A stretch of 39,490 bases of DNA from Streptomyces sp. MMG1533 (GCF_001279775.1 NZ_LGDG01000275.1:1-39490); one strand, 5' to 3'; positions 8,277-17,279 are shown, counted from the first letter of the stretch. A program made the numbers and translations. Notes: generated from the sequence alone by a model not told the origin.

Positions 8277-9305
8277 TCACCCGGAAGGCTGCCACCCCAG
8301 TGCCGGGCCCAGCCGCGTCGCGATGTCGGTGAGGATCTGCACGTAGTCCTCGTGCTCGAAAGTGAAGGGCAACGCGAACGCGACCTCGTCGACCTCGCGG
8401 AACGCGGCGTGCGCGTTCAGCCGCTCGGTGATCTCGTCCGACGTGCCGACGATGTCGGGCGCGAACATCAGACGCGCCGGGCCCTGCGGCAACGCGGTAC
8501 GAGGGGTGCGCTTCGCCGCGTACTCCTCGTACTTGGCGCGCTGACCGGGCGAGGCGGAGTCGGTGGGGATGACGACGAGGCCCTGGGAGACGCGGGCGGC
8601 CTCGCCGTCGGGGTGGACGGCACGGAAGGCACGGATGTGCGACAGCTGGATCTTGGCGAAGTCCGGTGCTCCCTCGGCCTCTTCCGCCTTGACGACGCTG
8701 CTGACCAGGAAGTTCATCCCGTGCTCGCCGGCCCACTTCGCCGAGCCCAGGCTGCCGCCGCCGTACCAGAGGCGGCGGCCCAGCCCGGGGGAGTGCGGCT
8801 GCACCCGGTCGCTGAACACCTCGAACCCCTCGACCCCGCTGAAGTCGGTGGCCGGTTCCCCGCGCACGAAGTCCAGGAGCCGCCGCACCCGCTCGTAGCC
8901 GAAGTCCTCCGCGTCCGCCGTGTCCGGGTAGAGCGCTTCCTTGAGCTGGTCGTAGTGTCTCGGCGGGCCCACGCTCACCCCGGGGTTGAGACGGCCGCCG
9001 GACAGCAGGTCGACCGTCGCCAGGTCCTCGGCCAGCCGCAGCGGGTTCTCCCAGCCCAGCGGGATGACCGCGGTGCCGAGTTCGATACGGCGGGTGCGCT
9101 GCGAGGCCGCCGCCAGGACGGCGACGGGGGAGGAGATGCCGTACTGGAGATGGCGGTGGCGCAGCCACGCGCTGTCGAATCCCAGCCGCTCGCCCAGCTC
9201 GATGATCTCCAGCGTGGACTCGTGGCCCCGGCGCGGATCCTCCTCGTCGAACAGCCCGATGGTCAGGAAGCCGAGTTTGCGCAGCGGTCGAGAGGTCGGC
9301 GGCAC
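8277..9305 (-). CDS. LLM-class (luciferase-like) flavin-dependent oxidoreductase
   Basis: The 342-residue protein has the bacterial-luciferase TIM-barrel pattern: RKLGFLTIGLFDEED at the N-terminus, GFDSAWLRHRHL, TRRIELGTAVIPLGWENPLRLAEDLATVD and SGGRLNPGVSVGPP. Members use reduced FMN or F420; nothing here decides which. GTG 9305 is chosen because GGAGGAG lies directly upstream; TTG 9317, in frame, is less likely since it overlaps that ribosome site. The gene is convergent with the TauD-like gene. Monooxygenation of a small substrate is likely from the family only. Confidence 0.82.
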   Translation of the reverse strand: MPPTSRPLRKLGFLTIGLFDEEDPRRGHESTLEIIELGERLGFDSAWLRHRHLQYGISSPVAVLAAASQRTRRIELGTAVIPLGWENPLRLAEDLATVDLLSGGRLNPGVSVGPPRHYDQLKEALYPDTADAEDFGYERVRRLLDFVRGEPATDFSGVEGFEVFSDRVQPHSPGLGRRLWYGGGSLGSAKWAGEHGMNFLVSSVVKAEEAEGAPDFAKIQLSHIRAFRAVHPDGEAARVSQGLVVIPTDSASPGQRAKYEEYAAKRTPRTALPQGPARLMFAPDIVGTSDEITERLNAHAAFREVDEVAFALPFTFEHEDYVQILTDIATRLGPALGWQPSG

Positions 9306-9377
9306 GGGCTCCTCCAACGGTCGTGTCGTACTGCGGTGCTGTCCGGATTGTCGCAGGCGGTGGCCGTACGACCGCGA

Positions 9378-10892
9378 TCAGGCCGGCGGAACCGGCAGCG
9401 GGATGGTCACCTCGTCCTCGATCGGCGGCTCGATCTCCTGGGCGCGGTTGCCGGTGGCCGCGTAGCAGCGCAGCCGGACCGTCTCCGGGGTGACGTCCAG
9501 ACGCAGGAAGCACTTGAAGAACGGCGGGCTGTACGTGGCCGAGCTCGGCGAGAACAACTGCGTGTAGATCTTTCGGACCGGGAGCCGGAACCGTGAGGTG
9601 CGGTCGGGCCGGCCTCCTGCGCCCAGCAGACTGGCGACGAGACGCGTACGCCGGGTGATCCGCGCGGACTCGCCGGGCGTACGGGTCGGCGGGATGCCGA
9701 GCCGTTCGGCGATCACGGCCGTCGCCTCGGCCTCGGCGAGGGTGAAGAAGCGGCGCAGGCGCAGCCGACGGCCGTAGAGCCTGCTGTAGAAGGCGAGGGA
9801 GTCGCCGCGCAGCGGATAGCAGCGGAAGTCCTTCTCGGTGACGTTCGCGACCGAGACGTGGGGGATGGTGTGGGTGGCGTGCATGAACGCGCCGCCGCCG
9901 CCCGAGACGACGTACTGGATGGTGCGGCCGTCCACCTGCACCGGGTAGCGCTGGTAGTTGTGGATGTCGCCGCCTATCGCGGCCACGTAGTGGTGGTCCG
10001 GGTCGCGGACGATGTCGTCGACCGTGCCGCCGCCGTCGATCGCGCAGGGGTGGTGCTCGCCGTCCACGTACAGAGGCGATCCGGTGATCAGGATCTTCGG
10101 GCGGGGGCCCCGGGAGACCTCGCGCAGCCAGGCGCCCTGTTCGGCGTCGATGGTGCCCAGCAGGCCCGTGTCGATGCCTATGATCCGCACCGGTCCGGCG
10201 TCGATGGCCCAGTACGGGCCGGGCTGGCCGGCCTGTTGGGTCGTCGTCGAGCGCAACTGCCTTACCTGGTCGAGGCGTTGGCCGTCGTTCGCACGGGGGC
10301 GGTGCCACAGCAGGGACCGCAGCCAGGCGCGGGTGAGGGGGCGGGGCTTGGGCTCCGGTTCGAGGGGCGGGGCGTCGTCGCAGAAGACGCGCATGAAGGC
10401 GCCGAGGTCCTCGTACCAGTCGTGGTTGCCGGGTATCGCGTAGATCGGTGCCCGGTATTCCTGGTACGGGCGGAAGAACTTCGTGCCGTAGTCGTCCGCG
10501 CTGCCCACCGGGTAGATCACGTCACTGGCGACCACCGCGAAACGCGTGTCCTGACCGACCTTCAGAAACCCGGGCACGACGGCGTACTGAGGGTCGTCGC
10601 CCTCGCCCGTGTCGCCGATGACCATGAAGGAGAACCGGTCGGGGTCGTCGCGCCGGATCACCTTGTCGGCGGGTGCGCCGACCGCCGCCCGCTGCGCCAC
10701 CCACCGGCTGCGGGTACGACCCGTGGGGTCCCCGAACCAGGACGCCACGACGCCGTTGCGGGCGGCCCACAGCGTTCTCGGGTCGAGCCAGGAGATCTTC
10801 TCGACCTTCTGCGGCAGGAGTTGCCGGTACTCACCGGGTTCTGCGGAGCCCCAGCCGGCGCCTTCGGCGGTATCGCGTGAAGAATCAGACAC
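9378..10892 (-). CDS. Calcineurin-like metallophosphoesterase
   Basis: The 504-residue protein has the dinuclear metal-site motifs: IGDTGEGD (92-99), SDVIYP (123-128, where GDxxY is commoner), GNHDWYE (155-161) and a late GGDIHNYQRYP. The first 85 residues and the last 120 are family-specific extensions without a recognisable domain. No signal peptide is evident, so it is probably cytoplasmic. The substrate could be a nucleotide, phosphoprotein or phospholipid; sequence does not say. It starts at GTG 10892 without a strong ribosome site. It lies 47 bp downstream of the MHYT gene on the same strand, suggesting cotranscription and perhaps a signal-sensing/phosphatase pair. Confidence 0.82.
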   Translation of the reverse strand: MSDSSRDTAEGAGWGSAEPGEYRQLLPQKVEKISWLDPRTLWAARNGVVASWFGDPTGRTRSRWVAQRAAVGAPADKVIRRDDPDRFSFMVIGDTGEGDDPQYAVVPGFLKVGQDTRFAVVASDVIYPVGSADDYGTKFFRPYQEYRAPIYAIPGNHDWYEDLGAFMRVFCDDAPPLEPEPKPRPLTRAWLRSLLWHRPRANDGQRLDQVRQLRSTTTQQAGQPGPYWAIDAGPVRIIGIDTGLLGTIDAEQGAWLREVSRGPRPKILITGSPLYVDGEHHPCAIDGGGTVDDIVRDPDHHYVAAIGGDIHNYQRYPVQVDGRTIQYVVSGGGGAFMHATHTIPHVSVANVTEKDFRCYPLRGDSLAFYSRLYGRRLRLRRFFTLAEAEATAVIAERLGIPPTRTPGESARITRRTRLVASLLGAGGRPDRTSRFRLPVRKIYTQLFSPSSATYSPPFFKCFLRLDVTPETVRLRCYAATGNRAQEIEPPIEDEVTIPLPVPPA

Positions 10893-10939
10893 CGGTGCAC
10901 CGTAACAACGATCTAGAACCGGCCGGGAGTTGGGTCAGC

Positions 10940-11821
10940 TCACCGGCGGCGGCTGCGTGGTCGAGCCTCGTACGGCTCCCGCGGTCGCGGTACGGCACCG
11001 GCCGTCTTCTCGAAGGCGGAGCCGGACGGTTCGGCGGGTGCAGGCGCGGTGGCCCGTCCGAGCGGCGCGGACCGGCCCCGGTCGCCGTCGCCCAGGACCA
11101 GCAGCGGGTCGAACATCACCACCACCCCCGCGAGTACGAGGAAGATGACCGGCCCCACCAGCATGGGTAACAGCAGCGAGTGGGGCGAGTCGCCGGCCCA
11201 GGTGCCGCCCCCTGCTCCGTGCACGTGGACACTGACGGCGGCCATTCCCGTGTAGTGCATCCCGGACACGGCCACGCCCATGATGAGACTGGCCCCGAGG
11301 CTCGTCAGGAAACCGCGGATCGTGACGGCCGCCCACAGGGCCGCGGTGGCGGCGACGATCGCGATCAGCACCGAGAGCGCGACGACGAGCGGGTCGTAGT
11401 GCACGTCGCCGTTCAGGTGCATCGCCGCCATGCCCAGGTAGTGCATCGCGGCGACACCGAGACCGGTGACGACGCCCGCGGCGCACAGCGTGACCGCGCT
11501 CGCACCGCGATAGCCCACGATGAACACGCCGATGCCGACCACGACGATCGCCACGGCCAGACTGAGCACCGTCAGGGCCACGTCGTAACGGATCCGGGTC
11601 TCCTCGACCTGGAAACCGATCATGGCGATGAAGTGCATCGTCCAGATGCCGCAGCCGATCGAGGCCGCGCCGAGGCCCAGCCAGCCTGCCTTCCACGACT
11701 GATTGTCGAGCAGGGACCGGACTGTGCAGCGCAGTCCCAGGGCCCCTCCCAGACAGGCCATCACATAGGCCGCCAATGGGGTCACCACCCCATAGCGGAA
11801 CCCGTCAACCGTGCCTTCCAT
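10940..11821 (-). CDS. MHYT-domain integral membrane sensor
   Basis: The 293-residue protein has about seven membrane segments in its first 240 residues, with the three diagnostic MHYT motifs: MHFIAMIGF (62-70), MHYLGM (126-131) and MHYTGM (188-193). The conserved His/Met pairs are proposed to bind copper and sense oxygen, CO or NO. Unlike many relatives there is no GGDEF/EAL or kinase output domain; the short tail after residue 245 is basic and Pro/Ala-rich. The output is therefore unclear and may be through the adjacent metallophosphoesterase (inference). The ATG at 11821 has a modest purine-rich site. Confidence 0.87.
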   Translation of the reverse strand: MEGTVDGFRYGVVTPLAAYVMACLGGALGLRCTVRSLLDNQSWKAGWLGLGAASIGCGIWTMHFIAMIGFQVEETRIRYDVALTVLSLAVAIVVVGIGVFIVGYRGASAVTLCAAGVVTGLGVAAMHYLGMAAMHLNGDVHYDPLVVALSVLIAIVAATAALWAAVTIRGFLTSLGASLIMGVAVSGMHYTGMAAVSVHVHGAGGGTWAGDSPHSLLLPMLVGPVIFLVLAGVVVMFDPLLVLGDGDRGRSAPLGRATAPAPAEPSGSAFEKTAGAVPRPREPYEARPRSRRR

Positions 11822-11978
11822 ATGCCAGCTCCCCCAGAGTCACGGCTTGTGGGGGAAGAGTTACGGGTAGGGGCCAAGTAAAGCAAGCGGTTCCTAGAGG
11901 TAACCGGGGGTAAGAGTTCAACTCGCGGGTGGCAGGGTTCGACTCCGGTCACACAGAGGCGAGTTCAAGCCAGATGCG

Positions 11979-12006
11979 CTCTTCGGGGCGCCCCGTGTGA
12001 GAAGAG
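11979..12006 (-). terminator. Nested hairpin after the dienelactone hydrolase gene
   Basis: CTCTTC (11979-11984) pairs with GAAGAG (12001-12006), and the palindrome GGGGCGCCCC lies between them. It sits 43 bp beyond the hydrolase stop on the minus strand and before the MHYT gene, the right place for a terminator. There is no U-run. The remaining 228-bp gap also holds the palindrome GAGTTCAACTC (11914-11924), about 90 bp upstream of the MHYT start. Confidence 0.35.
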
Positions 12007-12049
12007 TGGGAAGCTCCACCGCACGTAAGCCCCGCGCGACGACACCGGA

Positions 12050-12805
12050 TCAGAAGGTGCGCTTCAGGAGATCGAGCAGGGCCGCCCAGTGCCGCTCGTC
12101 GCCCGCCCGGTCGTACGACGAGGTGTCGGCCTGCGTGTAACCGTGGTGCGCGCCCGCATAGACCTCGCAGGTGTGGCGGACACCGGCCGTGGTGAGCGCC
12201 TCCTCCAGGCGCTCCATCTGCTCGACGGGCAGCGACGGGTCCTGGTCGGCGTGTCCGAAGTACAGCTCGGCGGTGACCTTGCCGGCCACCAGGTGCGGGC
12301 TGTCCGGGGCGTCGGTCGCCAGCCGCCCGCCGTGGAAACCGGCCGCGGCCGCGACCCGGTCCGGGTAGGTGCCGGCGGTGAGGAGGGCCAGCCGGGCGCC
12401 CATGCAGTAGCCGGTGATGGCGATCGGGCCGTCGGCGGCCACGGGGGAGTCGGCCAGAGTGCGCAGATACGCGCCCGCGTCCCGCATCGCCGGTTCCGGC
12501 GTCAGCGCCTGAATGATCGGGCTGATCCGCTCGAAGATCTCCGGCCGGGCGCCGGGATCGATGAACTCCGGCAGATCGACCACGGGGGCGCGTCCGTGAC
12601 GGTAGAACACGTTGGGGACCAGCACCGTGTAGCCGGCCTCGGCCAGCCGGTCGGCCATGGACGTCAGCTGCGGCCGCAGCCCGAAGGCGTCCATGTAGAG
12701 GAGAACCGCCGGATGGGGGCGGCCGTCACCGGGATGCGCCAGATACGCGTCCGCGGTGCCGTCGTCGGTGGGGATGTCGACTGCGGTTCCCTGTACAGCG
12801 GTCAT
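12050..12805 (-). CDS. Dienelactone hydrolase-family alpha/beta hydrolase
   Basis: A 251-residue cytoplasmic hydrolase. The nucleophile elbow is GYCMGA with Cys134 replacing the Ser of esterases, as in dienelactone hydrolases; the acid is Asp187 or Asp189 in GHADQDP and the base is His221 in GAHHGY. The full-length single domain matches the family (about 230-250 residues). Classical members open dienelactones in chloro-aromatic breakdown, but many actinobacterial homologues have unknown substrates. No catabolic genes surround it. ATG 12805 has GAGGCAG upstream. It lies 144 bp downstream of the Sua5-like gene, with a hairpin between, so it is probably transcribed alone. Confidence 0.85.
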   Translation of the reverse strand: MTAVQGTAVDIPTDDGTADAYLAHPGDGRPHPAVLLYMDAFGLRPQLTSMADRLAEAGYTVLVPNVFYRHGRAPVVDLPEFIDPGARPEIFERISPIIQALTPEPAMRDAGAYLRTLADSPVAADGPIAITGYCMGARLALLTAGTYPDRVAAAAGFHGGRLATDAPDSPHLVAGKVTAELYFGHADQDPSLPVEQMERLEEALTTAGVRHTCEVYAGAHHGYTQADTSSYDRAGDERHWAALLDLLKRTF

Positions 12806-12884
12806 GGCTGGGACTGCCTCTCTTGGGGTCGGCCGGCGAGGCCACCCGGACGGCCGGGCGGATCATGGTCATCGTGACACGCCT

Positions 12885-12921
12885 GGTCAGGGGCCCGTCC
12901 CGCGCCCCTTCTCCCCTGACC
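12885..12921 (-). terminator. Hairpin between the Sua5-like gene and the hydrolase
   Basis: GGTCAGGGG (12885-12893) pairs perfectly with CCCCTGACC (12913-12921) around a C-rich 19-nt loop. It lies 28 bp past the Sua5-like stop in the direction of transcription and is a likely terminator for that gene. Confidence 0.5.
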
Positions 12922-12949
12922 CCGTCGTGAACGCCCCTTGGTGAATCGG

Positions 12950-13570
12950 TTACTCGAACCGTGACGTGTCGCCCGCGCCCTTGCGGATGATCTCCGCCTC
13001 GCCGCCCGAGAAGTCGATGACCGTCGTCGGCTCGGTGCCGCAGTCCCCGGAGTCGACCACCGCGTCCAGGACGTGGTCCAGCCGGTCCTTGATCTCCCAG
13101 CCCTGCGTCATCGGCTCCTCCTCGTCCGGCAGCAGCAGCGTGCTGGACAGCAGCGGCTCACCGAGCTCGGTGAGCAGGGCCTGGGTGACGACGTGGTCGG
13201 GGATGCGCACGCCGACCGTCTTCTTCTTCGGATGCTGGAGCATGCGCGGCACCTCCTTCGTCGCCGGGAGGATGAAGGTGTAGCTGCCGGGCGTCGACGC
13301 CTTGATCGCGCGGAAGACGTCGTTGTCGACCCGGACGAACTGGCCGAGCTGCGCGAAGTCCTGGCACACGAGGGTGAAGTGGTGCCGGTCGTCCAGCCGG
13401 CGGATCGTCCGGATCCGGTCGATGCCGTCACGGCTGCCCAGCCGGCAGCCCAGTGCGTAGCAGGAGTCCGTCGGGTACGCGATGAGCGCACCCGAGCGGA
13501 CACTGTCGGCGACCTGGGAGATGGTGCGCGGTTGCGGGTTGTCGGGGTGCACGTCGAAGTACTTGGCCAT
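12950..13570 (-). CDS. Sua5/YciO/YrdC-family protein (threonylcarbamoyl-AMP synthase-like)
   Basis: The 206-residue single-domain protein shows the YrdC fold signature: SGALIAYPTDSCYALGC (26-42), RHHFTLVCQDFAQL, a KKKTVGVRIPDH strand and the SSTLLLP segment. It is closer in length and motif to the YciO branch than to the longer Sua5 proteins. The family makes threonylcarbamoyl-AMP for tRNA t6A or binds RNA; for YciO members the activity is less certain. The ATG at 13570 gives MAKYFDVHP, a common N-terminus in this group. A downstream hairpin separates it from the hydrolase gene. Confidence 0.85.
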   Translation of the reverse strand: MAKYFDVHPDNPQPRTISQVADSVRSGALIAYPTDSCYALGCRLGSRDGIDRIRTIRRLDDRHHFTLVCQDFAQLGQFVRVDNDVFRAIKASTPGSYTFILPATKEVPRMLQHPKKKTVGVRIPDHVVTQALLTELGEPLLSSTLLLPDEEEPMTQGWEIKDRLDHVLDAVVDSGDCGTEPTTVIDFSGGEAEIIRKGAGDTSRFE

Positions 13571-13622
13571 CCGTCGAGCTTATGCGGTACGCGGGCGACG
13601 AGCGCTCAGGCCCGGGGTGGCC

Positions 13623-14492
13623 TCAGGCCGGCGGCGTGAACGCGGCCACGAACTCCGCCACCTCGGGCCGGGCGTCGTCCGCCCGCCACACCAGGGCCAG
13701 CTCCGCCGGTGCCAGCCCCCGGACCGGACGGAACACCACGTCGGGGCGCGGGTACAGCCGCGCGTTGCCCTCCGCCAGCAGGACCACGCCCAGCCCGGAG
13801 GCCACGGCCTCGAAGGTGTCGGCGGGCGACGTCACCTCGGTGCCGATCCGGGGCTCACGGCCCTCGCGCGCATCGGTGGCCAGCCAGAAGTCCCGCACCG
13901 GCCCGGCCGCGAGGGGCAGCGCCACGAAGGGTTCGTCGACGAGGTCGGCGAAGTCCACCTCCGGCAGGCCGGCCAGCCGGTGGTCGGGCGGCAGGGCCAC
14001 CCAGCGGCTCTCGCGGACCAGCGTGCGGGACACGAGACCGGGCGCCGGAAGCGGCAGCCACAGGAACGCGACGTCCGAGCCCCCGTCGCCGAGGCCGGCG
14101 GTCGGGTCCTCCCAGCTGACCAGCCGGAGGGAGATCCGCCAGCCCTGGTCCCGGAACCGGGCCAGCGCCTCGCGCTGCAGGTCACGACCGACGGCCGTCT
14201 GCATGCCGACGGTGAGTGAGAACGTCGAACCTGCGGCCCGCGCCTCCCGCCACGCCTCGTCCCAGGCAGCCACCAGCTCCCGCGCCTTCGGGAGCAGAAC
14301 CTGCCCCTGGGGTGTCAACACGACCTCGCGGGGCCTGCGTTCCAGCAGCGGGAAGCCCAGCTGCCGCTCCAGTGCCCGGATCTGTTTCGACAGGGCGGGC
14401 TGTGAGATGAAGAGCTTCTGGGCGGCGACGGTGAAGTGCAGATGCTCCGCGAGCACCGTGAAGTACCGAAGGTCGCGCACATGAACGTCCAT
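13623..14492 (-). CDS. LysR-family transcriptional regulator
   Basis: The 289-residue LTTR has an N-terminal winged HTH (about residues 5-62: LRYFTVLAEHLHFTVAAQKL, SQPALSKQIRALERQLG) followed by a linker helix and a periplasmic-binding-like effector domain (about 90-285). The ATG at 14492 is preferred to the TTG two codons upstream. It is divergent from an aldo/keto reductase gene 99 bp away, the usual arrangement for an LTTR and its target. A T-N11-A box overlaps its own start codon, suggesting autoregulation. The effector is unknown; aldehyde or quinone sensing would fit the target, by inference. Confidence 0.87.
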   Translation of the reverse strand: MDVHVRDLRYFTVLAEHLHFTVAAQKLFISQPALSKQIRALERQLGFPLLERRPREVVLTPQGQVLLPKARELVAAWDEAWREARAAGSTFSLTVGMQTAVGRDLQREALARFRDQGWRISLRLVSWEDPTAGLGDGGSDVAFLWLPLPAPGLVSRTLVRESRWVALPPDHRLAGLPEVDFADLVDEPFVALPLAAGPVRDFWLATDAREGREPRIGTEVTSPADTFEAVASGLGVVLLAEGNARLYPRPDVVFRPVRGLAPAELALVWRADDARPEVAEFVAAFTPPA

Positions 14493-14505
14493 AGCCAACG
14501 GTTAT
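14491..14505. promoter_or_regulatory. LTTR-type operator (ATA-N9-TAT, contains T-N11-A)
   Basis: ATAGCCAACGGTTAT is an imperfect palindrome of the LysR consensus class (ATAnCC-N3-GGnTAT). It overlaps the LysR start codon and lies 87 bp before the divergent reductase start, so one bound protein could act on both promoters. Confidence 0.5.
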
Positions 14506-14591
14506 AGCCACATGTCTTGGACGGCGGCAGGGAACCGGGGACACGCTGGGCCACAAGAGATCACACGGGACCGGACGACCAGGAGCACCCG

Positions 14592-15587
14592 ATGACCACC
14601 CTGCCCCAGCGCTTCCTCGGCGACCTCGAGACTTCCGCGATCGGCTTCGGCGCGATGGTGCTGTCGCCCGGCATGTACGGCGAGATCGACGACGAGCGCG
14701 CGATCGCCGCGCTGCACACCGCCCTCGACGAGGGCACCACCCTCATCGACACCTCCGACGGCTACGGCGCCGACGGCCACAACGAACGCCTCGTCGGCGA
14801 GGCCCTCAAGGGCCACCGGGACGGCGTGACCGTCGCCACCAAGTTCGGCTTCCGCGTCCCCGAGGGCGCCGAGGGCCACCGCTTCCCGGTGTCGTACGCC
14901 TTCGGCGAGCTCGCCGTGAACGCCGAGCCACGGTACGTACGCGGATACGCCGAGCAGTCGCTGCGCAACCTGGGCACGGATGTGATCGACCTGTACTACC
15001 CGCACTTCCCCGACCCGCAGGTCCCGCTGGAGGACACCGTCGGCGCCGTCGCGGACCTCGTGAAGGACGGCCTGGTGCGCCACCTGGGCCTGTCGAACGT
15101 GACGGCGGACCAACTGCGCCGGGCCCACGCGGTCCACCCGGTCGCCGCGGTGCAGACACAGTGGTCGATGTGGCAGCCCGCCGAGCCCGAACTGCGTGCC
15201 GCCGCCCGAGAATTGGGCGTCGGGATCGTGGCCTGGAGTCCGCTCGGCAGCGGGTTCCTGGCCGGCAAGGTGGACAACCTCGCCGAGGGCGACTTCCGCC
15301 GCAACATCTCCCGCTTCGACGAGGCCAACCTCAAGTCCAACAACGACCGTTACGCCCCCTTGCGTGGCATGGCGGCCGACCTCGGCCTGACCCCGGGCCA
15401 GCTGGCGCTGGCGTGGCTGCTGCACCAGGACGACCACGTGGTGCCGATCCCCGGCAGCCGCACCCCGGCCCACATCGCCGAGAACCTCTCCGCGGCCCGC
15501 GTCGACCTGCATGCCGACACCCTCGCCCGCATCGACGAGGCCCTCGCCGGCTTCGACCCCCAGGGGACGGGCTCGCTGCTCGCCTGA
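14592..15587 (+). CDS. Aldo/keto reductase
   Basis: A 331-residue NADPH-dependent reductase with the tetrad Asp53 and Tyr58 (DTSDGYG), Lys84 (VATKFGF) and His138 (YYPHFPD). C-terminal PIPGSRTPAHIAENL is the expected NADP-binding segment. The sequence type is the AKR11/AKR13-like 'YakC' group, common in actinobacteria and acting on assorted aldehydes. ATG 14592 has AGGAG 6 bp upstream. It is transcribed divergently from the LysR gene, which is its probable regulator. No further gene follows in the same unit. Confidence 0.87.
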   Translation: MTTLPQRFLGDLETSAIGFGAMVLSPGMYGEIDDERAIAALHTALDEGTTLIDTSDGYGADGHNERLVGEALKGHRDGVTVATKFGFRVPEGAEGHRFPVSYAFGELAVNAEPRYVRGYAEQSLRNLGTDVIDLYYPHFPDPQVPLEDTVGAVADLVKDGLVRHLGLSNVTADQLRRAHAVHPVAAVQTQWSMWQPAEPELRAAARELGVGIVAWSPLGSGFLAGKVDNLAEGDFRRNISRFDEANLKSNNDRYAPLRGMAADLGLTPGQLALAWLLHQDDHVVPIPGSRTPAHIAENLSAARVDLHADTLARIDEALAGFDPQGTGSLLA

Positions 15588-15743
15588 GCCCCCGCGGCGA
15601 GCCGACTTGAGTCTGCCGGCGGCCAGGGGCAGGTTCGCCTACGCGACGGGACCAGCGCTCGCGCAGGGCGACCGCCCGCCAGGCGTGAGGTAACGTCCCC
15701 GACCGATGTGCCGGACGATGCGAGGGGCGAGGAGAAGGCCGAC

Positions 15744-17276
15744 GTGGCAGGCCGAGAGGACGGATTCCGTCACACGGAGGTGAAGGGGACGCGGGACGTG
15801 GGGTGGGCGCAGGAGCTGCTCGACCATCTGCGGCCGACCGGGCGCGACGTACGCCGGGTCGTGGTGTGGCTCGCCGAGGCGGTGCAGGGCGAGGCATCCC
15901 TCCAGGACGACGCCGGCGCGCTCCTCGGCGGCACCCGGGTGCCCCTGGACGCGGACCTGGTCGCCGACATCGTCGCCGGGCGCATCGCCTCCGCCGCGTG
16001 GGAGGGAGAGGGCCGCCATCTGCGGATCGTCAGGGTGGAGCGGCCGGCCCCGTCCTCTGCCGGGGTGCTGTCCGTGGCGCGTACGAGCCCGTTCGACCGG
16101 CGGGCGTCCGATGTCGTGACGCACACGGCGCAGGTCATCGAGCTCCTGCTGCGGGCCCACGAGAGCGCCGCAGCCGGACGCCGACTGGAGCGGGCGACGT
16201 CCGACCTGAGGCTGGCGATCCTGCAACTGCTGATGGTGGAGGACCTCGTGTCCGCCCGCCGGGTCGCCGCGGGCCTGTGGCCGGGCCTGCTCGACACGGA
16301 CACGGCCTGTGTCTACGTCCTCGAAGGCGACGCCGAGGAGCGCGACCGCATCGCCGAGGAGTGTCTCGTCGCGACGGGCGACCAGGCCCTCGTCGTGCGC
16401 TGCCCGGCCATGGACGGGCACGTGATCGTCGTGACCCCCGGCGAGGCCGGCGGGGAGGCCCTGCGGTCGCTCATCGACCGCAACCCCGGCGTGTTCCTCG
16501 GCGGCAGCGCCCGGCAGAGCCTGGCCCGCACCGCCACTGCCTACGGACAGGCCGTCAGCGCCCTCGCCGTCGCGCACTTCCGGCCGGACAAGGCGGCCGT
16601 CTACGCCGAACGCACCCACCCCGAACGCCTGATGGATCCCGTCGCCCTCCGCGACTGGACGGCCCACGTGCTGCACCCGCTCGACACCCTGCCGCACCAC
16701 ACCCGCGCCGAACTGCTCGCCACCACCCGGCTCGGCCTGGAGTTCACCGCCGTGAGCGCTGCCAAGGTCCTCGGGGTGAGCCGCAACACCGTCCGCGCCC
16801 GCATGGAACGCGTCGAGGGCCTGCTGGGCACGGACTTCTCCCACCTGACCGTCCGCGCCGCGGCCCACCTCGCCCTGAACACCCAGGTCGGCCTCGCCGA
16901 GATCCCCGCCGTGCGGGGCGCCGAGGAGTCAACCCCCACCCGGCTCGCCGATCTGCTCGCCGGGACCGCGGTACGGGCCTGGGCGCACGACTTCCTGGGC
17001 CGGCTGGACAGCGACGCCCGGGACCTGCGCCGGACGCTGCGCACCTGGATCGCCGCCGGTGGCAACTCCGAACGGGCCGCCCAGACTCTCGGCATGCACG
17101 CGCAGACCGTGCGCGAGCACGTCCGCGGCGCGGAACCCGTCCTCGAACGCCGGCTGCTCGCCGCCGGCAGCGATCTCTACGAGGTCGTCCTGGCCCACCT
17201 GGTCCTGGGCGACCTCGAACCACCCGTCCTCGACCGGGAGAAACCGGGCCATCCGGACTCACCTGTGCACGGGTGA
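15744..17276 (+). CDS. PucR/CdaR-like transcriptional regulator with two C-terminal HTH segments
   Basis: The 510-residue regulator begins with about 200 residues of sensor-like alpha/beta sequence, a central region of the GGDEF-related type found in PucR proteins (about 170-320), and a C-terminal HTH (about 328-365: FTAVSAAKVLGVSRNTVRAR). A second, similar HTH follows at about 431-467 (GNSERAAQTLGMHAQTVREH). Single C-terminal HTH_30 domains are standard; two in one chain is less common. GTG 15744, preceded by GGAGAAGG, is preferred to GTG 15708. It converges with the P450/conservon operon across 136 bp, and a link to that operon is not shown by sequence. Confidence 0.72.
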   Translation: MAGREDGFRHTEVKGTRDVGWAQELLDHLRPTGRDVRRVVVWLAEAVQGEASLQDDAGALLGGTRVPLDADLVADIVAGRIASAAWEGEGRHLRIVRVERPAPSSAGVLSVARTSPFDRRASDVVTHTAQVIELLLRAHESAAAGRRLERATSDLRLAILQLLMVEDLVSARRVAAGLWPGLLDTDTACVYVLEGDAEERDRIAEECLVATGDQALVVRCPAMDGHVIVVTPGEAGGEALRSLIDRNPGVFLGGSARQSLARTATAYGQAVSALAVAHFRPDKAAVYAERTHPERLMDPVALRDWTAHVLHPLDTLPHHTRAELLATTRLGLEFTAVSAAKVLGVSRNTVRARMERVEGLLGTDFSHLTVRAAAHLALNTQVGLAEIPAVRGAEESTPTRLADLLAGTAVRAWAHDFLGRLDSDARDLRRTLRTWIAAGGNSERAAQTLGMHAQTVREHVRGAEPVLERRLLAAGSDLYEVVLAHLVLGDLEPPVLDREKPGHPDSPVHG

Positions 17277-17279
17277 GCC

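Noticed and set aside
11925..11965. tRNA-like T-arm (GGTTCGACTCC)
   Set aside because: The flanking stem bases do not pair (only 2 of 5) and no acceptor, D or anticodon arm can be folded around it.
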